This document shows, one piece after another, positions 57,219-64,000 of a stretch of 64,000 nucleotides of DNA (its first letter is position 1; every line of letters starts with the position of its first letter). The notes beneath the pieces were generated by a model. That model was not told the DNA's origin. It saw nothing but the letters and a program-made list of their open reading frames with translations, and made no database searches. Both the position numbers and the translations under genes were made by a program. The stretch is from G965227875 sp965227875. GTDB lineage: Bacteria > Pseudomonadota > Alphaproteobacteria > Rhizobiales > JAJFHC01. The stretch covers positions 434,001 through 498,000 of the forward strand of contig OZ245783.1 in the NCBI GenBank assembly GCA_965227875.1. The letters are read 5' to 3'.

Positions 57219-59366
57219 ATGAGAGCGAGCATACGAACGCTGTTCCTGTTCCTGGCCGCCGCACTTTTCGTGTGGTCCGGCGCGGGTGACCCGCGTGCCC
57301 AGACCGCACCCGGCAAGAAGGTGGAAGCGAGGCTCGTCGCCGCCGAAGCTGCGCTTGCGCCCGGCAGGCCACTCATGCTCGCGGTGCACCAGAAGATCAC
57401 GCCAGGCTGGCACACCTACTGGAAGAACCCGGGCGATTCCGGGGAGCCGACCCGTCTCGACTGGAAGCTGCCGCTGGGCTTCACCGTATCGGAAATCAAG
57501 TGGCCGCTGCCCAAGGCGGTGCCCTACGGCCCGCTGATGAACTACGGTTTCGAGGACGATGCCTGGCTTCTCGTCGAACTGACGCCGCCGGCGACCCTGC
57601 CGCCGCTTCCGGTCACCCTGACGGTCGACGCCCGGTGGCTCGTCTGCGCCGACATCTGCATCCCCGAAAGCGAGACCCTCTCCCTCACCATGCCGGTTGC
57701 CGGCCCCGCGCAGTCGGTCGCGCCCTCACCTTCCGCATCGGCGATCGGCGCTGCCCTTCTCGCCAGGCCCAGAGCACTTGGCGACAGGGTCAGGTTCGCG
57801 CAGACGGATGCGGATCTCGATCTTTCCGTACCGGCGGAAACCCTGTCGATCCCGGCCAATGCAAGCGTGACCTTTTTCGCCGACACCTGGGGCACGGTGA
57901 AACACGCCGCCGCCCAGACCGTGACCCGCACGGAGAGCGGCCTACGTATTGCGCTCGAGCGCGGTGACGAGAAGAAATCGCTCGACCGGTTGACCGGCCT
58001 CCTCATCGTCGAGGATCCCGCCACCGGTCTCCGCAAGGGCCATGCGGTCGACGCCACGCCTGTCGCCGCACTGCCCTCGCTCGGTCCCGTCGTCGCGGCA
58101 CCCGCCGGTCTGTCGCTCTGGCATGCCATGGTCTTCGCGCTGCTTGGCGGGCTCATCCTCAACCTCATGCCCTGCGTCCTGCCCATCCTCTCGCTCAAGG
58201 CGCTGTCGCTTGCGGGACTCGGCCGGGGCGAGCGCGGCAAGGCGGCAAGGCACAGCGCGGCCTACGCGGCCGGCGTCCTTGCGAGTTTCGCCGGATTGGC
58301 CGCACTGCTCGTCGCCCTCAAGCGGACAGGCGACGCGCTTGGCTGGGGTTTCCAGTTCCAGTCCCCCGTTTTCGTACTGGCCATGGCGTCGCTTTTCCTC
58401 GCCCTGGGCCTGTCCCTGTCCGGCGTCTTCCGCATCGGGGCCGGCCTCGCCGGAACCGGCGACAGCCTGACGCGCCTGGGCGGTTCGGCGGGCTCGTTCT
58501 TCACCGGCGCCCTGGCCACGGTCGCCGCGACGCCCTGCACGGCACCCTTCATGGGAGCCGCGATCGGCTACGCCCTCGCGCGATCGCCCGTCGAGATCTT
58601 TGCCGTCCTCCTGGCGCTCGGCGCGGGCTTCGCCCTGCCCATGGTCCTGCTCGGCCTGTCCGGGGCGGCCACCCGTCTTCTACCGCGTCCGGGACCCTGG
58701 ATGGTCACTTTCCAGCAGATCCTCGCGTTCCCGCTCTACGCGACGTCGGCCTGGCTCGTCTGGGTGCTGAGCATCCAGACCGGCAGCGACGGCGTCCTCG
58801 CCGCGGCAGTCGTTCTCGTCGCGGTGGCCTTCGCGTCGTGGATCATGGGCCGGATGGGGAACCGGCCCGTGGCGGCGGCTGGCCTGGCGCTTCTCATCGC
58901 TGCGGGAACCCTGACGGTCATGTCCCGCCAACTGGAGCCGGTCGCGACACCCGCCGCCACCGCGAGCGCTGCGGAAGACGCCGGTGGCGAGGCGTTCACC
59001 CGGGCCCGGTTCGATGCGCTGCGGGCGGACGGCAAACCCGTGTTCCTCAATCTGACGGCAGCCTGGTGCATCACCTGCAAGGTCAACGAACGCGTCGCGC
59101 TCAGTTCGGCGCGGTTCCGCGAGGCGCTAGACGCCAAGGGCGTGACCTATCTCGTCGGCGACTGGACGAACCAGGACCCGGACATCACGCGTATCCTGAC
59201 ACGCTACGACCGCGCCGGCGTGCCGCTCTACCTGCTCTACCCCGCGCGGAAGAACGCACCTGCGGAAGTCTTGCCGCAGATCCTCACCGAGGCATTCATG
59301 CTCGAGCGCCTCGACGCCCTGCCGTCGGCCGTCGCGGAAACGGACAGGTCCGCAGATCCGTCCTGA
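57219..59366 (+). CDS. DsbD/ScsB-family thiol:disulfide interchange protein
   Basis: 715 residues: signal peptide (about 1-28), periplasmic DsbD-like domain (about 30-290), about eight membrane helices with paired cysteines (NLMPCVLPIL and AATPCTAPF), and a C-terminal thioredoxin domain with C617-IT-C620. It carries reducing power from the cytoplasm to the periplasm, for example for cytochrome c maturation or copper protein assembly. GGAGG precedes ATG 57219; the frame is open upstream but lacks a start signal there. Confidence 0.92.
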   Translation: MRASIRTLFLFLAAALFVWSGAGDPRAQTAPGKKVEARLVAAEAALAPGRPLMLAVHQKITPGWHTYWKNPGDSGEPTRLDWKLPLGFTVSEIKWPLPKAVPYGPLMNYGFEDDAWLLVELTPPATLPPLPVTLTVDARWLVCADICIPESETLSLTMPVAGPAQSVAPSPSASAIGAALLARPRALGDRVRFAQTDADLDLSVPAETLSIPANASVTFFADTWGTVKHAAAQTVTRTESGLRIALERGDEKKSLDRLTGLLIVEDPATGLRKGHAVDATPVAALPSLGPVVAAPAGLSLWHAMVFALLGGLILNLMPCVLPILSLKALSLAGLGRGERGKAARHSAAYAAGVLASFAGLAALLVALKRTGDALGWGFQFQSPVFVLAMASLFLALGLSLSGVFRIGAGLAGTGDSLTRLGGSAGSFFTGALATVAATPCTAPFMGAAIGYALARSPVEIFAVLLALGAGFALPMVLLGLSGAATRLLPRPGPWMVTFQQILAFPLYATSAWLVWVLSIQTGSDGVLAAAVVLVAVAFASWIMGRMGNRPVAAAGLALLIAAGTLTVMSRQLEPVATPAATASAAEDAGGEAFTRARFDALRADGKPVFLNLTAAWCITCKVNERVALSSARFREALDAKGVTYLVGDWTNQDPDITRILTRYDRAGVPLYLLYPARKNAPAEVLPQILTEAFMLERLDALPSAVAETDRSADPS

Positions 59367-59482
59367 CAGGGCCTCCAACCCTCCATGTCGCGTTGAATTT
59401 CCTTGCACTGGCGCCGGGCATTGGACCGGGGATAGGCTCGCGTGGAACTGCGGGACCGAATTCCGACGACCGGAGCAGGACC

Positions 59483-60271
59483 ATGGACGACATTCTCGAT
59501 CTCGACCGCTTTCCGCTCGACCGCCTCGACGCGCCCGAAGGCGCGGCACTCGTCGAGAACTGCCGCCGGGCGTTCGCAGATGACGGCATGTTCAACCTGG
59601 ACGGTTTCGTGCGGCCGGACGCCATCGCCTGCACGGCGAAGGCCCTGGCGTCCATGATCGACGCGCAGTCCTTCACCCATCGCCGGGAGCACAATGTCTA
59701 CTTCCGCGACGATATCGATACCCTTCCCGCCGGCCACCCGGCCCTGCGCCGCTTCCGCACCGTGAACCATACATTGTGCGCCGACCAGCTCGCGGGCACG
59801 CTTGTCGAGACGATTTACGAATGGCCCCCACTCGCGGCGTTTCTCGCCCGTGTCATGGGGCGGGACCGCCTCTTCGTCATGGACGACCCGCTCGCCCGCA
59901 TCAACGTGATGGGATATCGCGACGGCGAGGCGCTCAACTGGCATTTCGACCGCGCGCAGTTCACGACGACCCTGCTCATCCAGGCCCCCGAGGCAGGCGG
60001 CGCCTTCGAGTATCGCCACGGCCTGCGCAGTGACGGTGACCCGAATTTCGACGGCGTCGCGCGCCTGCTGTCGGGCGAGGACAGGCAGGTCAAAACGCTG
60101 CCCCTCGCCGCCGGTACGCTCAACGTCTTTGCTGGCCGCAACACCGCCCATCGCGTCACCCCGGTCGAGGGCGGCCGCATGCGGATTATCGCGGTTTTCT
60201 CCTATTTCGGCGAACCCGGCGTCACCTTCTCCGACGAAGAGCGCGTGGGCTTCTATGGCCGTGCGGCCTGA
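59483..60271 (+). CDS. 2-oxoglutarate/Fe(II)-dependent oxygenase-like protein
   Basis: 262 residues. A double-stranded beta-helix fold has iron ligands H154-F-D156 and H223, and 2-oxoglutarate-binding arginine R232 or R234. Because Asp is present in HxD, hydroxylation rather than halogenation is expected; the BesD/HalD amino-acid halogenases that it resembles in layout have HxG. GGAGCAGG precedes the ATG. It ends back to back with a converging flavoprotein gene. The substrate may be a free amino acid, but this is a guess. Confidence 0.82.
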   Translation: MDDILDLDRFPLDRLDAPEGAALVENCRRAFADDGMFNLDGFVRPDAIACTAKALASMIDAQSFTHRREHNVYFRDDIDTLPAGHPALRRFRTVNHTLCADQLAGTLVETIYEWPPLAAFLARVMGRDRLFVMDDPLARINVMGYRDGEALNWHFDRAQFTTTLLIQAPEAGGAFEYRHGLRSDGDPNFDGVARLLSGEDRQVKTLPLAAGTLNVFAGRNTAHRVTPVEGGRMRIIAVFSYFGEPGVTFSDEERVGFYGRAA

Positions 60272-61717
60272 TCAGGCAACGACGCTCTGGGCATGCCGGA
60301 AGAGGTTGTTGGGATCGCGCCTGCGCTTGATGTCCCGCAGCCGCGGCAGGTTCTCGCCCCAGTAGGCCTGCGCCCATCCCTCGAGCCGGTCGTCACGGTA
60401 ATTGGCGTAGGCACCCCCCGTGGCATGCTTGCGCCCCTCGGCCCTCACCGCGTCGAGCGCCGCCAGGCGTGTTTCGGTCTCGAACACGGTGTTGAGCGTG
60501 CAGGCGTAAAGGACCAGATACTTAGCACCGCGATGGGGAAAGGCAGTCGCATCGGCCGGCAGCTCGCCCGGCGCGCCGTCGAGCGGCTCGAACTCCGCAC
60601 TCACCACGCCGACCGGACCGGACGCCATGGTCTCCACGAAGGAGGCGCAGGCATTGGCGTCAGGACCTTCCCTGATTAGATCGGACGCCGTGAACTGATA
60701 GTAGTCGGGCGTCTTCGACTGGCTGAGCGCCGCTTCCATCACCTTCGGGATCTCGCCGGAGTGAAGTCCGTTTTCGATCGACACCAGCCGCCCTTGCGAA
60801 AGCGCGTTGAGAGCTGCGAGCGTCACGCGGCGTCCCGCGGTCGAATGGCCGGTCAGCGAGACCAGCATGTTGCCGCGGCCGTAGTTCACCAGCCGGAGAT
60901 GGGTCGAGATCGACCGGTCCTGCGCCGGCGACCAGCCGAACCAGTCGTGCAGCAGCTCGGCCGCCTCGCTCTTTTCCAGCGACCGGTGCACCGAAATGTG
61001 GTCGAGGCGTTCCAGCCGGTCGAGTTCGAACGTCAGGTCCGTGACGACGCCGAAGCCGCCACCGCCGCCGCGGTGCGCCCAGAACAGATCCTCGTTCTCC
61101 TCCGCGGACACCTGCAGAACCCGGCCGCCCGCGTCGACGAGCGTCAACGCGCTGAGCCTGTCGCACAGGAGACCGCCGCTGCGCACGAAGTAACCGCCAC
61201 CACCGCCGAGCACCTGGCCGCCGACCGCGACATCGGCGCACACGCCCGCGCTCGCCCTGAGGCCTGAAGCGGCAGCGGCGGCATGCAGCGCGCCGGCCTT
61301 CGCGCCGGCGCCGGCCACGGCCCGCCGCGCGCCGGTATCGACGGTGACCGCATTCATTTCCCGCAAGTCGATGACGAGGCCTTCGCTCTGCGAAAGCCCG
61401 GCAAAACAGTGGCCGCCCGACCGGATCGCGAAGGAAACCTCGTTGTCCCGCGCCCAGGACACCATCGTCGAGACCGCAGCGGGGGTCCGGCAGAACGCTC
61501 GCAGGTCCGGCACGAGCCTGGTGCGCAGGTTGTAGGCGCCGGAGACTGTACGTGCCGTCTCGTGCGACCTGGCAACGATCCGGCCGTCTTCGGGAGCAAG
61601 AACCGGCAGGCGCGTTCCGTCCGGCGCCGGGTCGCGGCTCCTGAACAGGTAAGGCGCGGAGGCGACACCCGCCAACCCGGCAGCGATGCCTCCACCAATG
61701 ACGATTCGACGGTCCAT
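60272..61717 (-). CDS. FAD-linked oxidoreductase, BBE/PCMH type
   Basis: 481 residues. The PCMH FAD domain contains RSGGH103CFAG and AGVC160ADVAVGGQVLGGG. His and Cys at these two places predict bicovalent FAD attachment as in berberine-bridge-type oxidases. The C-terminal BBE-type tail ends DPNNLFRHAQS. A twin-arginine-like leader (MDRRIVIGGGIAAG) suggests export. ATG at 61717 follows GGAAG by 8 nt. It probably oxidises a sugar, alcohol or amine. Confidence 0.87.
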   Translation of the reverse strand: MDRRIVIGGGIAAGLAGVASAPYLFRSRDPAPDGTRLPVLAPEDGRIVARSHETARTVSGAYNLRTRLVPDLRAFCRTPAAVSTMVSWARDNEVSFAIRSGGHCFAGLSQSEGLVIDLREMNAVTVDTGARRAVAGAGAKAGALHAAAAASGLRASAGVCADVAVGGQVLGGGGGYFVRSGGLLCDRLSALTLVDAGGRVLQVSAEENEDLFWAHRGGGGGFGVVTDLTFELDRLERLDHISVHRSLEKSEAAELLHDWFGWSPAQDRSISTHLRLVNYGRGNMLVSLTGHSTAGRRVTLAALNALSQGRLVSIENGLHSGEIPKVMEAALSQSKTPDYYQFTASDLIREGPDANACASFVETMASGPVGVVSAEFEPLDGAPGELPADATAFPHRGAKYLVLYACTLNTVFETETRLAALDAVRAEGRKHATGGAYANYRDDRLEGWAQAYWGENLPRLRDIKRRRDPNNLFRHAQSVVA

Positions 61718-61933
61718 GACGCACACTTCCGTTTGGAAGCTGGTGAAAAATCACGCAGGCGCGCCCCAGTCAAACCCCTTTCATGCCGATTCTGTTGCGA
61801 AAATGCACCACAGGACGGACAAAGCGGGCCCCACCGCGAATATCCGGTGCGGGCGGTGGCGAATTCATGCGAATAATCTGAACGTGATCGACGGATTACG
61901 TTGCGGGAATAGCGGGGAACAGGGGCTGCCACC

Positions 61934-63376
61934 ATGAACGCTGGGATGACGACGAAACTGGCATTGGCCGCCGGGCTTGCGGTCGGAGTGGCCGCGGTGG
62001 CTGACCTGCAGACCCGGGCGCATGCCGGTGGCTTCGCGGGGACCTGCGCCCAGGCCGATCCGGGTTCGGGCGGCGCCACCATCAACGCGATCAACGGCGA
62101 TACGATCACGGCCGTCGGTGGAGACCAGATCACGATATCGCTGGGAACGGCGACGCTCTACTCGATCGTCGGGCCGGGCGTGAACCTCACGATGCAGACC
62201 GGCACCAATGTCATCGTCGTCCAGAAGGGCCAGGGCGGCACGTTCACCATCAGCACCAATCCGGCCCTGAACACCGCCATCCTCACCTGCTCCGTCGCCG
62301 GCGCGACGAAGGGCCTGGACAACCAGCAGGGCACGCTCTCCAATATCGTGGTCGGCACCCAGACGACGGCGACGGTCAACCAGACCTTCGACGCCATCGG
62401 CGAAAGCTTCGCCCAGGGCAGCGGCGGCGGCGCACCGGCAACGCAGATCGCCTCCAACGGCTTTTCGATCAACGCGGCAGGCTTCAGGAGCTGGCTCAAC
62501 CGCAAGGAACGCGAGCGCGTCGAAAAGCAGATCGACGCCATGTCCGGCGATGAAGAGACGGCCGTTCACGTGGTTCCCACGGCCGGCCATGTCGCCGGTC
62601 CCGGCACCGGCTGGAACGCCTGGCTCAAGGGCAGCTGGACCCATTATGACGGCAAGGGCAGCAGTTTCGACGGCGACACGTTCGGCGTCACCGGCGGCGT
62701 GGACTACCGGGTCTCGCACGACGTGGTCGTCGGTCTCCTGCTCGGATACGGCCATGCGGATTTCGACACCGTCGTCTCCGGCGCCAAGGGATCCTTCGAC
62801 GCGGACGGCGTGACGGTCGGCCCCTATGTCGGCGTGAAGCTCTCCGAGCACCTGCGCCTCGACGCCATGCTCGCTTATACCTATTCCGACTACGACACGA
62901 AGTCGGGCGCCGCCAGCGGTGACTTCGATGCCGACCGCCTCACCGGCGCGGTACAGCTGACCGGGCACTGGACCCACGGCCTGTGGATTTTCGAACCGTC
63001 GGCGAAGATCGTCTACGCGGAAGAGGACCAGGACGCCTATACCGACTCCCTCGGCGTGCGCCACGGCAGCCTGAACGTGAATGCCGGACGCGTCACCGTC
63101 GGACCGAAGATCGGCTACGGCATGACCATGGACGACGGCAGCTTCGTCAAGCCATGGTTCGGCGTGCACGGCGAGTACGAGTTCTCCAACCAGGGCGCGA
63201 CACCCAATACCGGCCTGCCCGATCTGGACGACATCCTGTCGGCCCGATTCAGCGCGGGCGTGGACAGCAGGCTCAACAACGGCACGCGCCTTTCGGTCGA
63301 TACCCACGTATCCGGCGTCGGAACGGGCAAGTACACCGCCTACGGTGCGTCGGCTCGGATCGACGTCCCCTTCTGA
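61934..63376 (+). CDS. autotransporter-like outer-membrane barrel protein
   Basis: 480 residues: signal peptide (about 1-31), a short repetitive Thr/Gly/Asn-rich passenger (about 32-190), a short helical linker with NRKERERVEKQ, and a C-terminal barrel of about 12 amphipathic strands ending with Phe (DVPF), the signal for outer-membrane insertion. The passenger is short for a type V autotransporter and has no obvious enzymatic motif, so surface adhesion or structural roles are possible. Confidence 0.85.
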   Translation: MNAGMTTKLALAAGLAVGVAAVADLQTRAHAGGFAGTCAQADPGSGGATINAINGDTITAVGGDQITISLGTATLYSIVGPGVNLTMQTGTNVIVVQKGQGGTFTISTNPALNTAILTCSVAGATKGLDNQQGTLSNIVVGTQTTATVNQTFDAIGESFAQGSGGGAPATQIASNGFSINAAGFRSWLNRKERERVEKQIDAMSGDEETAVHVVPTAGHVAGPGTGWNAWLKGSWTHYDGKGSSFDGDTFGVTGGVDYRVSHDVVVGLLLGYGHADFDTVVSGAKGSFDADGVTVGPYVGVKLSEHLRLDAMLAYTYSDYDTKSGAASGDFDADRLTGAVQLTGHWTHGLWIFEPSAKIVYAEEDQDAYTDSLGVRHGSLNVNAGRVTVGPKIGYGMTMDDGSFVKPWFGVHGEYEFSNQGATPNTGLPDLDDILSARFSAGVDSRLNNGTRLSVDTHVSGVGTGKYTAYGASARIDVPF

Positions 63377-63400
63377 GGCGGCGACGTGCCTATAGGTCGG

Positions 63401-63430
63401 GCTGCGCGGAAACCAGCGGATCCGCGCAGC
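63401..63430. terminator. perfect 10-bp inverted repeat between convergent genes
   Basis: GCTGCGCGGA, a 10-nt loop, then TCCGCGCAGC. It lies 25 bp after the barrel gene's stop and 7 bp before the DUF4340 gene's stop, where a bidirectional terminator is expected. There is no flanking T-run, so intrinsic termination is plausible but not certain. Confidence 0.6.
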
Positions 63431-63437
63431 AGCGCCG

Positions 63438-64000
63438 TCAGCTTTGCGGTGTCTCGAGGAGGTCCTCCACCGACCAGTCGAACATCTCGGCGTCATAAGC
63501 GGCGAGCCTGAACTCGAAACCTTCGACCTTTTGCGCAAGTTTGGCCTGTGCGCTCTCCGGTGCGGCTTCGGACTCCCCGGTCACGACCCGGATCCACCGG
63601 CCCTCGTCATCGCTCTTTTCAAGCGCGGCAAGTTTGACGACCATCCCGTCACCGGTCTCGACGGCAAGAACCCGGCTGGCCGGCTGCGGATCGTCGCTCG
63701 CGGCACGGACGTCGCTGAAACTCAGGTTGGCGAACAGGCGCGTCAGCCTGCCAACCTTGTTTTCATCCAGCGTTTTTCCATCGGGCATCTCTTCCAGAAG
63801 CATGCGGTCACCGTCCCTTTTGACGACCGCTACCGGTGTGCCGTCATGCTCGATGGTTATCGCCGCGATCTTCTCCCGGTCGGTCTCGAACAGCGTGTTG
63901 TCGAACCAGCCATGGCGGCCATAGGGTAACTTGATGCTCCCGCGGGCAAGATAGGTCTGGTCGGAGTCGTGCGGACGCACGTAGACACCGCCCCCGACAC
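63438..64000 (-). CDS. DUF4340 domain protein (partial, N terminus beyond window)
   Basis: About 187 residues of the C-terminal part are visible, with GGVYVRPHDSDQTYLARG, WFDNTLFETDREKIAAITIE and DWSVEDLLETPQ. DUF4340 proteins are membrane-anchored and usually encoded after a gliding-type ABC transporter (GldG-like). The frame is open to the window end, so the start is outside. GTG at 63980 is not the real start because the conserved VGGGVYV lies before it. Confidence 0.85.
   Translation of the reverse strand, partial: VGGGVYVRPHDSDQTYLARGSIKLPYGRHGWFDNTLFETDREKIAAITIEHDGTPVAVVKRDGDRMLLEEMPDGKTLDENKVGRLTRLFANLSFSDVRAASDDPQPASRVLAVETGDGMVVKLAALEKSDDEGRWIRVVTGESEAAPESAQAKLAQKVEGFEFRLAAYDAEMFDWSVEDLLETPQS

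Overview
The window is GC-rich and gene-dense, with short gaps, frequent ATGA or TGATG stop/start overlaps and long operons. A Tat-exported clade I-type nitrous oxide reductase in the order nosRZDFYLX, together with the many binding-protein transporters and amine or amide catabolism genes, points to a free-living denitrifying alphaproteobacterium. I assign no genus. I recognised no rRNA, tRNA, CRISPR array, transposase or phage gene.

Layout. (1) 1-7470 (+): end of a ProW-like glycine betaine/proline permease, then two choline-kinase-fold proteins flanking two dimethylglycine/sarcosine dehydrogenase-like flavoproteins. (2) 18663-7477 (-): a sensor kinase and NarL-type regulator, a 147-bp promoter with three to four repeats of a CTAC-GG operator-like motif, then four coupled genes for exported proteins. 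The first of these is 1638 residues long and ends in a protein-kinase-like domain; the last is a predicted outer-membrane barrel. I find no described system matching this cassette, and it is the best candidate for something new. (3) 18774-21434: divergent amidase and M20 deacylase. (4) 21473-31918: denitrification block with a DUF1858 CxxC protein, a DNR/FNR-type regulator, cytochrome c and a complete nosRZDFYLX operon. TTG-N8-CAA sites lie about 60 nt before three of these genes. (5) 31965-36805 (-): an HpaB-family monooxygenase, a flavin reductase fused to a LysR ligand-binding domain, RidA, DUF1028 and a LysR regulator, which look like one oxidative catabolic operon. (6) 36936-45971: a polyamine-type ABC transporter with an amidase, two paralogous serine hydrolases and an HDAC-like deacetylase. 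(7) 46320-54130 (+): a peptide-type ABC transporter with an M19 dipeptidase, an aldo/keto reductase and a YbaK protein. (8) 54137-64000: a Rieske oxygenase, LOG protein, class II glutamine amidotransferase, DsbD-like reductase, 2-oxoglutarate oxygenase, BBE-type flavoprotein, an outer-membrane barrel and a partial DUF4340 protein.

Taken together, regions 1, 5, 6, 7 and part of 8 describe a scavenger of methylated amines, amides, polyamines and peptides. Region 4 supplies the last step of denitrification, N2O to N2, under an oxygen- or NO-responsive regulator. Region 2 encodes a regulated cell-envelope system of unknown purpose. All function calls come from reading motifs and context; no database search was run.
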